A stretch of DNA of 5,929 bases from Burkholderia gladioli (GCA_009914575.1 WNEB01000110.1:1-5929); one strand, 5' to 3'. Positions 1-5,608 are shown, counted from the first letter of the stretch. Made by a program: numbers and translations. The notes: generated by a model not told the origin, from the letters alone.

Positions 1-207
1 TTGTTCGAGTTCGGCAATCGTGACGCCGACTTCGCGAGAAACGGCATCAACGGATTCGCCGCGTAGTAAGCGCAGGACGACAGCGCGTTTGCGCCCAAGG
101 GACCACCGTTTGAATTCGGCGGCGCTGGCGGCGTCTACGGTCGCGCTACGCGCGCCCTCCGTTGCCGTCAGCGCAACTGCCTGCAGGTCTACCGTCTTCT
201 TCAACAT
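1..207 (-). CDS. IS3-family transposase OrfA, N-terminal part (partial at left edge)
   Basis: This is the first 69 codons of an IS3-type orfA, starting MLKKTVDLQAVALTATEG and open to the window edge. After a variable N-terminus, residues 32-69 (EFKRWSLGRKRAVVLRLLRG, then ESVDAVSREVGVTIAELEQ) form the helix-turn-helix region that binds the IS ends. The RWSLGRKR..VLRLLRGE..(D/E)AVSRE pattern is typical of a common proteobacterial IS3-family OrfA. In such elements OrfA is normally fused to the OrfB integrase by programmed -1 frameshifting, but that region is outside the window. The ATG lies one base after the stop of the disrupted gcdH reading frame (TGA-G-ATG), so host transcription and perhaps translational re-initiation could feed it. 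The IS group cannot be fixed from this part. Confidence 0.8.
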   Translation of the reverse strand, partial: MLKKTVDLQAVALTATEGARSATVDAASAAEFKRWSLGRKRAVVLRLLRGESVDAVSREVGVTIAELEQ

Positions 208-274
208 CTCAGACTCCAGTTTGGATGATGCGTTTTACCCCAAATCTGTGTCTAGAAAAACCGGAGCCGCCGCA
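1..274 (-). mobile_element. IS3-family insertion sequence, 5' end (partial, runs off left edge)
   Basis: The element is read on the minus strand from 274 leftward. It begins exactly where similarity to glutaryl-CoA dehydrogenase stops, after the codons for VVWAK. Its first bases are TGCGGCGGCTCCGGTTTTTC, which fits the 5'-TG...CA-3' end rule of IS3-family elements. The orfA start lies 67 nt inside this end, a normal distance for the family. The other end is outside the window, so neither the terminal inverted repeat nor the short target duplication can be verified. The boundary at 274 is inferred from the loss of GcdH similarity and the TG terminus. Confidence 0.8.
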
Positions 275-826
275 TTTGGCCCACACCACGAACACGTCGG
301 CGATGGGCGAGTTCGTGATCCACATCTTCGCGCCCGACAACCCGTAGCCGCCGGCCACCTTCTTCGCCCGCGTGACCATGCTGCCCGGGACCGAGCCGTG
401 GTTCGGCTCGGTCAGGCCGAAGCAGCCGATCCATTCGCCGCTCGCGAGCTTCGGCAGATACTGCTGCTTCTGCGCATCCGAGCCGAATTCGAAGATCGGC
501 ACCATCACGAGCGACGACTGCACCGACATCATCGAGCGATAGCCGGAATCGACGCGCTCCACCTCGCGCGCGATCAGCCCGTAGCTGACGGCGTTCAGGC
601 CGGGGCCGCCGTATTCCTCGGGAATCGTCGGGCCGAGCAGGCCGATCTCGCCCATCTCGCGGAAGATCGCCGCATCGGTCTTTTCGTGGCGGAACGCCTC
701 GGACACGCGCGGCGCGAGCTTGCCTTGCGCGTAGGCGTGCGCGGCGTCACGGATCATCCGTTCGTCGTCGGCGAGCTGCTGGTCGAGCAGCAGCGGGTCG
801 TCCCAATGGAAAGCGGCAGCAGCCAT
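209..826 (-). pseudogene. gcdH: glutaryl-CoA dehydrogenase, disrupted by an IS after codon 184
   Basis: GcdH is a cytoplasmic FAD enzyme that converts glutaryl-CoA to crotonyl-CoA and CO2 in lysine, tryptophan and glutarate breakdown, passing electrons to ETF. The start at 826 ([18 protein letters not shown]) has an AAGGAG ribosome site six bases upstream. Residues 1-184 (native DNA 275-826) cover the helical N-terminal domain ([11 protein letters not shown] at 68-78, [21 protein letters not shown] at 87-107) and the start of the middle beta domain ([11 protein letters not shown] at 135-145, [18 protein letters not shown] at 167-184). The family is about 390-400 residues, so the rest of the beta domain and the C-terminal domain with the catalytic glutamate are missing here. 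Twenty-one IS-encoded residues follow before a TGA at 209-211. Residue 146 is Val where acyl-CoA dehydrogenases almost always have Asp (TEPxxGSD). No functional enzyme is expected. The gene is divergent from an IclR regulator. Confidence 0.9.
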
Positions 827-840
827 GGCTATCTCCTTGC

Positions 841-869
841 TTGACTGGAGTTCCGCTGTGCGGAACAAT
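841..869 (+). promoter_or_regulatory. sigma-70-like promoter for the IclR gene
   Basis: TTGACT at 841-846 (5/6 match to the -35 consensus) and AACAAT at 864-869 (4/6 match to the -10 consensus) are separated by exactly 17 bp. Transcription would begin near 876, about 26 bp before the regulator's ATG at 902. The spacer contains the palindrome listed separately. This is prediction by inspection only. No comparably good promoter was found for gcdH on the other strand; TACACT (complement of 889-894) could be a -10 but has no matching -35. Confidence 0.5.
850..866. promoter_or_regulatory. perfect palindrome GTTCCGC-TGT-GCGGAAC, candidate IclR-type operator
   Basis: Two perfect 7-bp arms (850-856 and 860-866) flank a 3-bp centre in the 75-bp divergent region between gcdH and the IclR gene. 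It lies between the -35 and -10 hexamers of the predicted regulator promoter and 24-40 bp upstream of the gcdH start. IclR-family proteins bind short palindromes, often in the shared promoter of a divergent target. Binding here would be expected to repress the regulator's own gene and to affect gcdH. That the adjacent IclR protein is the binder is an inference from position. Confidence 0.55.
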
Positions 870-901
870 GTTTTGCAAATCGACGCTCAGTGTAGCACCG
901 T

Positions 902-1660
902 ATGAATTCAACCCATCCTGACCCGGCGCTCGGCGAACGCAAGTTCGTCACGGCGCTCGCGCGCGGCCTCGATCTGCTGCGCGCGTTCCGTCCCGGCGAA
1001 ACCCTGCTCGGCAATCGCGACTTTGTCGAGCGCACCGGTTTGCCGAAAGCGACCGTGAACCGGCTCGCCTACACGCTCGCCGTGCTCGGCTATCTGCGCT
1101 TCGACGCCGCCGCCGGCAAGTACGAGCTCGACGCCGGCGTGCTGTCGCTCGGCTATGCGCTGCTGTCCGGTGCCAGCGCGCTCGACGTGGCGCGCCCGCA
1201 CATGCAGGCGCTCCCGCGCGAGATCGGCGCGGCGGGTTCGCTCGGCTGCCGCGACGGGCTCGACATGATCTACCTCGAAACGATCCGCAGCGAGACGGCG
1301 CTGACGCTGGGCCTGGCCGCCGGTTCGCGGCTGTCGATGCTGACGAGTTCGATGGGGCGCGCCTATCTGGCGGTGCAGCCGGTCGACGCGCGCGCGGCGC
1401 TGCTGGCGGAGTTGAGGCTCGGCGTGGCGGCGGTCGAACGTGCGCTGGCCGATTTCGCGAGCGACGGCTGCTGCTACTCGTTTCGCGACTGGCACGACGA
1501 CGTGAACGCGGTGGCCGTGCCGTATCGCGAGCCGCGCGAAGGGCGCTGGCTGATCCTCAGCTGCAGCGGGCCGGCGTCGTCGATGGGCGAGGAGGTGTTT
1601 CGCAAGCGCATCGGCCCGAAGCTGCGCGCGCTGGCGCAGCGGTTCGGCGAGCCGGGCTGA
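902..1660 (+). CDS. IclR-family transcriptional regulator, divergent from gcdH
   Basis: This is a 252-residue one-component DNA-binding regulator. Residues 15-75 form the winged helix-turn-helix (VTALARGLDLLRAFRPGE, then the recognition helix region GLPKATVNRLAYTLAVLGYL at 46-65). Residues 90-248 are the IclR effector-binding domain, with recognisable segments SLGCRDGLDMIYLETIRS (113-130), GSRLSMLTSSMGRAYLA (141-157) and DVNAVAVPYREPREGRW (200-216). The ATG at 902 has no clear Shine-Dalgarno, but no better in-frame start exists before the HTH. The gene is transcribed away from gcdH, so control of gcdH and of itself through the palindrome at 850-866 is the simplest model. The ligand is unknown; glutarate, glutaryl-CoA or a related acid would be guesses. 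The stretch between ALLAEL (166-171) and VERALADF (178-185) is shorter than I expect for close relatives, so a small in-frame deletion is possible. Confidence 0.88.
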   Translation: MNSTHPDPALGERKFVTALARGLDLLRAFRPGETLLGNRDFVERTGLPKATVNRLAYTLAVLGYLRFDAAAGKYELDAGVLSLGYALLSGASALDVARPHMQALPREIGAAGSLGCRDGLDMIYLETIRSETALTLGLAAGSRLSMLTSSMGRAYLAVQPVDARAALLAELRLGVAAVERALADFASDGCCYSFRDWHDDVNAVAVPYREPREGRWLILSCSGPASSMGEEVFRKRIGPKLRALAQRFGEPG

Positions 1661-1726
1661 AGGGGCGCGAGGGGGGGCATCGAGGGAACGCGCCGGGCCG
1701 TCGCGACCGCGGCGCGCGGGCCGGCT

Positions 1727-2536
1727 TCAGACGTGCGCGGGCTGCGCGAACACCGGCCCCTGCATGAGCCGCACATCGTACTGACGCAGCAGCGAGAACT
1801 GCGTTTCATCGGACACCTGATCGAAAATGATCGGAATCCTCATGCGCTGCGCGTAGCCGACCAGCGCCTTCACCATGCCGTCGCGCAGCGCGATCGTCGC
1901 ATCCATCTTGATGTAGTCGGGGCGCGCCAGCTCCGATTCGACGGCGAGAACCCGCCCCGGATCGGGCAGCTTGTCGGCCACCTTGAAGCCGTGATGCTGA
2001 TAGCTCTTGGTCAGATAGCCGACGAACGTCTTGTGTGCGACGACCGCCGCCGGCAGTTCGATCACGACGCGTTCGGGGTTGATGCCGAACTGGCGCAGCA
2101 CCGCGCCGAAATGCTTGCCGTGATCGTACTTGACGCTCTTGAGCAGCCGCTCGTGCACGCGCAGGAACAGCAGCCCGTGGCGTTGCGCGCCGAAGAAGTT
2201 GATGGCGTGGAGCGCGCGCGAGAGTCGGTCGAACTCGACGAGCAGTGTGTCCTCGCCGATCGCCTCGAACGGATCGAGCAGCGCGTCGCTTTCCGAGCTG
2301 AGCACGGCCTGGAAACCGAGCTCGTCGCCGTAGCGCTCGATCGCGTCGGCGAACGACGACGACTGCGGTGCGCCGGGCATCGTCACGTCGTAGATCGGTT
2401 GATAGCTGCTGCCGAGCGTCATGCCGGGCAGCGTGGCGATGGCCGCGTTGCCGCCCGGGGCCAGCGCGAGGTGTTCGCGCAGATAAGGCCGGGCGCCGGC
2501 GCGTTCGACCAGTTCGGGGATGGTGAGCGGAATCAT
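1727..2536 (-). CDS. degenerate EAL-domain protein (probably no c-di-GMP phosphodiesterase activity)
   Basis: A 269-residue soluble protein with no signal peptide or membrane segment. An EAL fold can be followed almost end to end: YQPIYDV (45-51), GFQAVLSSES (74-83, at the E-A-L position), FLRVHERLL (124-132), VVIELPAA (157-164), KVADKLPDPGR (185-195), DYIKMDATIA (207-216), IPIIFDQVSDETQF (234-247) and LMQGPVFAQP (257-266). Metal and catalytic positions are largely lost. The EAL glutamate is Gln76, the DDFG pair is D188-K189-L-P, and the AEGVE glutamates become Asp239 and Ser242. The lysine (K210), one glutamate (E160) and the terminal QG remain. Such proteins usually act by binding protein or c-di-GMP rather than by hydrolysis. 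An upstream in-frame ATG at 2587 would add 17 residues. Neither start has a Shine-Dalgarno; 2536 is preferred because domain-like sequence begins there and TACTAT at 2586-2591 may be a -10. The gene is convergent with the IclR gene, 66 bp apart. Confidence 0.8.
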   Translation of the reverse strand: MIPLTIPELVERAGARPYLREHLALAPGGNAAIATLPGMTLGSSYQPIYDVTMPGAPQSSSFADAIERYGDELGFQAVLSSESDALLDPFEAIGEDTLLVEFDRLSRALHAINFFGAQRHGLLFLRVHERLLKSVKYDHGKHFGAVLRQFGINPERVVIELPAAVVAHKTFVGYLTKSYQHHGFKVADKLPDPGRVLAVESELARPDYIKMDATIALRDGMVKALVGYAQRMRIPIIFDQVSDETQFSLLRQYDVRLMQGPVFAQPAHV

Positions 2537-2696
2537 GTCTGGATTGGATGGGCAAACGGAGCGAAGCGTCCCGATTACCTCAAGCATAGTAGCAGCGCCG
2601 GCCAGGCGCGGTTCGGCGGTTTGTTCATATGGATAGTGGCTGCGCGCGGCGGGCGAGGGCGGGCTCAGGGTATACGGCGGTTACGTTATGAGAAAT

Positions 2697-2707
2697 TGGT
2701 TTTACCA
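2697..2707. promoter_or_regulatory. TGGTTTTACCA, candidate GntR/FadR-type operator
   Basis: TGGT-TTT-ACCA is a perfect 4+4 inverted repeat with a 3-bp centre and fits the TNGTNNNACNA consensus of FadR-subfamily GntR regulators. It sits in an A/T-rich island within very GC-rich DNA, 156 bp upstream of the AAHS transporter and 161 bp upstream of the EAL gene. GTTACG (2680-2685) and CGTAAC (2710-2715) form a second, outer inverted repeat nearly centred on the same spot. No GntR gene is in the window, so the binder is unknown. Confidence 0.35.
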
Positions 2708-2723
2708 TTCGTAACGTTTCGCA

Positions 2724-2758
2724 CGGGCAGCGGTTGCCCGCGCCGCGCCGCCTGCCCG
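2724..2758 (+). promoter_or_regulatory. leader with two mutually exclusive hairpins upstream of the AAHS gene
   Basis: CGGGCAG (2724-2730) can pair in two ways. CGGGCA pairs with TGCCCG at 2735-2740 (6 bp, 5-nt loop). The full CGGGCAG pairs with CTGCCCG at 2752-2758 (7 bp, long loop). The two structures exclude each other. They lie just before a ribosome site and 27-codon ORF. Neither hairpin is followed by a U-run, so this is not a standard intrinsic terminator. Function is not established, and in DNA this GC-rich chance pairing is not rare. Confidence 0.25.
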
Positions 2759-2782
2759 ACTTGCGAGATCCTGGAGACGCCC

Positions 2783-2866
2783 ATGCCCCGATTCCACACA
2801 GCCACCCCGTTCAGCGATTGCCTGCTCCCGGCATCGGTGCACGCCGCCTTCGGAGCCGCGCGATGA
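2783..2866 (+). CDS. possible 27-residue leader peptide coupled to the AAHS gene
   Basis: The short ORF encodes MPRFHTATPFSDCLLPASV followed by HAAFGAAR. It has a good Shine-Dalgarno, GGAG at 2773-2776, six bases before the ATG. Its stop overlaps the transporter start as ATGA (ATG 2863-2865, TGA 2864-2866), the usual geometry for translational coupling. The peptide has no recognisable domain and is not obviously a signal peptide or toxin. It may be a leader that sets transporter translation or a chance ORF. The composition does not show a run of one regulatory amino acid that would suggest classical attenuation. Confidence 0.35.
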   Translation: MPRFHTATPFSDCLLPASVHAAFGAAR

Positions 2867-4533
2867 GCGCCCCGCACGCCGCCGCGCGCACGCTCGAAGT
2901 CGACCGCGTGATCGAGGACACGCGGCGGCCCGGCTTTCACGCGCTGTTGCTGGTGCTATGCGGCGCCTGTCTCGTCATCGACGGTTTCGACGCGCAGGCG
3001 ATGGGTTACGTCGCGCCGAGCGTGATCGCCGAATGGGGCGTGGCGAAATCCGCGCTCGGCCCGGTATTCAGCGCGAGTCTGTTCGGCATGCTGATCGGTG
3101 CGCTCGGCTTGTCGGTGCTGGCCGACCGGATCGACCGCCGGCCGGTGCTGATCGGCGCGACGCTGTTCTTCGCGCTGACCGTGCTCGCCACGCCGTTCGT
3201 CTCCACCATTTCGACGCTGGTTGCCCTGCGTTTCGTCACGGGCCTCGGCCTCGGCTGCATAATGCCGAACGCGATGGCGCTGGTCGGCGAATTCAGCCCG
3301 GCCGCGCATCGCGTCAAGCGGATGATGTACGTGTCGTGCGGCTTCACGCTCGGCGCGGCGCTGGGCGGCTTCGTCAGCGCCGCGCTGATCCCGGCCGTTC
3401 GGCTGGCGCTGGCGATGCTCGCGTGGCTGCCCGAATCGCTGCAGTTCCTGGTGCTGAAGGGCCGCGTCGAGCGCGCCCGCGCGTGGCTGGCCGGCTTCGC
3501 GCCGGGCCTCGCCATCGACGCGCAGACGCGCCTCGTGGTGCGCGAGCCGGCCGCCGACGGCGCACCCGTCGCCGAGCTGTTCCGCGCCGACCGCCTGCCC
3601 GTCACGCTGCTGCTGTGGGCGATCAGCTTCATGAACCTCATCGATCTGTACTTCCTGTCGAACTGGCTGCCGACCGTGATGCGCGACGCCGGCTATGCGC
3701 CGTCGACGGCGGTGATCGTCGGCACGGCGCTGCAGACGGGCGGCGTGGCCGGCACCTTGCTGCTCGGCAGCCTGATCGAGCGCTTCGGCTTCGTGCGCGT
3801 GCTGTTCGTCTGCTTTCTCGGCGCGGCCGTGTCGGTGGGCGCGATCGGCGCGGTGGCGGGCCCGCTGCCGTGGCTGCTGGCCGTGGTGTTCGCGGGCGGA
3901 TTTTGCGTGGTGGGCGGCCAGCCGACCGTCAACGCGCTGGCCGGGCAGTTCTATCCGACCGCGCTGCGTTCGACCGGCATCGGCTGGAGCCTCGGGATCG
4001 GCCGCATCGGCTCGGTGCTCGGGCCGCTCGTCGGCGGCCAGCTGATCGCGCTGAACTGGAGCAACGAATCGTTGTTTCACGCGGCGGCGTTGCCGGTGCT
4101 GGCGTCGGCGCTGTTCGTGCTGGGGCTCGGCTCGGCGCGGCGACGCGCGGTCGCGGGCCGCAGGCGCGGCAGGCGGGTTGACGTTGCCTTGAAGGACGGG
4201 GCGCTTCGTTCGGCGCAAGGCGGGGCGGCTGCGCCGTCATCGGTCGAGTCGCGGTGTGTGTCCGCCGCCCGTGACGGCGGCGGCATTCTGCCGGCGCGCT
4301 CCGGCGCTCACATCCCGCGCCGCCGCTCCCATAACGCGGCCATCACGAAGGCGAGCGACGCGGCCACCATCACGCCGATCAGCGCATCGCTGCCCCACGC
4401 GTTCATCAGCGAGCCGGCCGCGATCGGGCCGCCGAAGCTCGCCGCGCTCCACGACGCCGACACCAGCGAGCTGGCGGTGACGAGCGCCGCGCCGCGAAAC
4501 CGTTCGCCGCACGCGACGATCGACAGCGTATAG
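2863..4533 (+). CDS. AAHS-type aromatic acid:H+ symporter (MFS), apparently damaged in TM6 and read through at its C-terminus
   Basis: An inner-membrane MFS importer resembling the PcaK/BenK/MhpT aromatic-acid group. The start at 2863 has GGAG seven bases upstream. Signatures are DGFDAQAMGYVAPSV in TM1 (40-54), LADRIDRRPVLIGA in the TM2-TM3 loop (86-99), RFVTGLGLGCIMPNAMAL (123-140), WLPESLQFL after TM6 (188-196), and FYPTALRSTGIGWSLGIGRIGSVLGPLVGG in the C-terminal half (363-392). The family is about 440-460 residues. Two oddities stand out. Residues ALIPAVRLALAMLAW (174-188) lack the FGWR...GG segment and much of TM6 expected there, while FGWR appears in another frame at 3398-3409. Also, residues 431-556 are an arginine-rich then low-complexity tail that runs antisense into the convergent gene. 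Other frames stop at 4179-4181 or 4190-4192, so the natural end is probably near there. Substrate is unknown; activity is doubtful. Confidence 0.75.
   Translation: MSAPHAAARTLEVDRVIEDTRRPGFHALLLVLCGACLVIDGFDAQAMGYVAPSVIAEWGVAKSALGPVFSASLFGMLIGALGLSVLADRIDRRPVLIGATLFFALTVLATPFVSTISTLVALRFVTGLGLGCIMPNAMALVGEFSPAAHRVKRMMYVSCGFTLGAALGGFVSAALIPAVRLALAMLAWLPESLQFLVLKGRVERARAWLAGFAPGLAIDAQTRLVVREPAADGAPVAELFRADRLPVTLLLWAISFMNLIDLYFLSNWLPTVMRDAGYAPSTAVIVGTALQTGGVAGTLLLGSLIERFGFVRVLFVCFLGAAVSVGAIGAVAGPLPWLLAVVFAGGFCVVGGQPTVNALAGQFYPTALRSTGIGWSLGIGRIGSVLGPLVGGQLIALNWSNESLFHAAALPVLASALFVLGLGSARRRAVAGRRRGRRVDVALKDGALRSAQGGAAAPSSVESRCVSAARDGGGILPARSGAHIPRRRSHNAAITKASDAATITPISASLPHAFISEPAAIGPPKLAALHDADTSELAVTSAAPRNRSPHATIDSV
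4262..4283. terminator. GC-rich stem-loop between convergent MFS genes, possible bidirectional terminator
   Basis: CCGCCGCC (4262-4269) and GGCGGCGG (4276-4283) form a perfect 8-bp stem with a 6-nt loop. It lies between the probable natural end of the AAHS gene (about 4181-4192) and the stop of the convergent MFS gene at 4308. A convergent intergenic hairpin is a usual place for a shared terminator. No T-run follows on either strand, so Rho-independent function is uncertain. Confidence 0.4.
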
Positions 4534-5459
4534 GTGCTGCCCGCCGCCGCGCCGATCACGAACAGCAGCGGCCAGCACAGCCACGGATTCGCGATGACCA
4601 GCGGCAGCAACGGCAGCAGCAGCGTGACGACGATGCCCGCGCCCAGATGCACGCGTGCGCGGTCGAGCCTGTCGGCGAGCCAGCCGATCGGAAACTGCAT
4701 GGTGGTGTCGCCGAGCAGCGTGATCGACGCCAGCAGTACGGCCACGCCGCTCGCGACGCCGCGCTCGATCCCGTAGATCGGCAGCAGCGACAGCGCGAGC
4801 GTATCGAACAGCGCGAAGAACGCGGTGCCGACGATCAGCGCCGGCATCAGCGGCAGTACGCACCGCCAGTGGTCGTGCTCGGGTTCGTCGCGATGCGGCG
4901 CGCTCGCGCCGGGCGGGCGGCGGATTGCGGCCAGCGTCGGCAGCGCGAGCAGGAACAGCGCGCCGCACAGCGCGAAGCGCGTGCTGCCGAGATCGGCGAT
5001 CTGGCTGACCAGCACCGGGCCGGCCATCTGGAACAGCGTGAAGTTGGTGGCGTAGATGGCGACCACGCGGCCGCGCGTGGCGTCGTCGGCCAGTTCGTTG
5101 ACCCAGGCTTCGCCGATCGTGAACAGCAGCATCAGCGCCGCGCCGCACAGCGCGCGCAGCACGGCCCAGACGACGAGATCGGCGGTGACCTGCATCGCGG
5201 CGGTGGCCGCAGCCACGGTCAGCACCGACACGACGATCGATTCGCGCGCGCCGAAGCGGCGCGTGAGCCAGGTGACGAACGGCACGATCGCGAGGCCGCC
5301 GCCCGCCTGCGCGGCGGTCAGCATGCCGACCACGCCGGTGCCGTGGCCCGATTCGGTCAGCGCGAGCGCGGTCAACGGCAAGGTCGCGCCGGTGCCGAGG
5401 CCGACCACCGCGACGCTGAGGATCAGCGCCAGGAAATCGCGGGTGAGGATCGTTTTCAT
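4308..5459 (-). CDS. MFS transporter, 12 TM segments, intact
   Basis: A 383-residue inner-membrane major facilitator protein. The start at 5459 (MKTILTRDFLALILSVAVVG) opens directly into TM1. The upstream Shine-Dalgarno is weak, but no other plausible in-frame start lies nearby. About six hydrophobic segments fill residues 8-180. A hydrophilic central loop follows (RRPPGASAPHRDEPEHDHWR, 180-199, His/Asp/Glu rich), and then about six more segments. The TM2-TM3 loop carries WLTRRFGARESI (64-75), and the second half repeats motif A as GWLADRLDRARVHLG (259-273). GEAWVNELADDATRGRVVAIYATNF (116-140) resembles the TM4-TM5 region of YcaD-like MFS proteins (ESW...RGR). Substrate is unknown; drug, sugar or metabolite efflux are all possible. 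The stop is convergent with the AAHS gene. Upstream, on the same strand, lies the end of a third MFS gene, 149 bp away. Confidence 0.85.
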   Translation of the reverse strand: MKTILTRDFLALILSVAVVGLGTGATLPLTALALTESGHGTGVVGMLTAAQAGGGLAIVPFVTWLTRRFGARESIVVSVLTVAAATAAMQVTADLVVWAVLRALCGAALMLLFTIGEAWVNELADDATRGRVVAIYATNFTLFQMAGPVLVSQIADLGSTRFALCGALFLLALPTLAAIRRPPGASAPHRDEPEHDHWRCVLPLMPALIVGTAFFALFDTLALSLLPIYGIERGVASGVAVLLASITLLGDTTMQFPIGWLADRLDRARVHLGAGIVVTLLLPLLPLVIANPWLCWPLLFVIGAAAGSTYTLSIVACGERFRGAALVTASSLVSASWSAASFGGPIAAGSLMNAWGSDALIGVMVAASLAFVMAALWERRRGM

Positions 5460-5608
5460 CGGTCGAGATGCTACACCGGGCGCTGGCTTTGGACCATGAC
5501 GCAGGTTTGTGCCGGCGGTGTTGCCCGCGCGGTTTCGGGTGAGGTGCGCCGCAAGCGGGCCGGTTCGATCTATTCCGCAGGAAAGGCGCCGCGCGGCGAC
5601 CGCGCCGT
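5460..5608. other. short intergenic region upstream of the intact MFS gene
   Basis: These 149 bp must hold any promoter of the MFS gene that starts at 5459, unless it is co-transcribed from the right. TAGCAT (complement of 5468-5473) is the only -10-like hexamer near the start and has no good -35 partner. A GC-rich self-complementary stretch at 5585-5606 lies just past the stop of the MFS remnant but is not a clear terminator. Confidence 0.4.

Larger units (their letters stand above)
2537..2862. other. divergent intergenic region between the EAL and AAHS genes
   Basis: This 326-bp stretch separates two divergent genes. It holds the possible EAL -10 (2586-2591), the FadR-like site, the alternative hairpins and the 27-codon leader ORF listed separately. 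The part from 2640 to 2720 contains the least GC-rich DNA of the central region. No convincing -35/-10 pair was found for the AAHS gene, and no RNA gene was recognised. Confidence 0.5.

Noticed and set aside
908..1495. 195-residue minus-strand frame opposite the IclR gene
   Set aside because: Arg-rich antisense shadow; the plus strand encodes a clear IclR protein.
1661..1726. Terminator between the convergent IclR and EAL genes
   Set aside because: The 66 bp are very GC-rich, but I found no clean stem with a T-run on either strand.
1733..2866. Long plus-strand open frame opposite the EAL gene and through the intergenic region
   Set aside because: Its translation is Arg/His/Ala-rich without any domain, and it is the antisense shadow of the EAL gene in GC-rich DNA. 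Only its last 27 codons, which have their own ribosome site, were kept as a possible leader ORF.
2956..4218. 420-residue minus-strand open frame opposite the AAHS gene, and a 407-residue plus-strand frame in another phase
   Set aside because: Both are Arg/Ala/Gln/Glu-rich low-complexity translations of the AAHS gene's DNA. The AAHS frame has clear MFS motifs.
5585..5606. Rho-independent terminator after the MFS remnant
   Set aside because: A GGCGC/GCGCC pairing with a 12-nt loop, or alternatively a 12-bp palindrome at 5587-5598, is followed on the minus strand only by TTTCC. Too weak in DNA this GC-rich.
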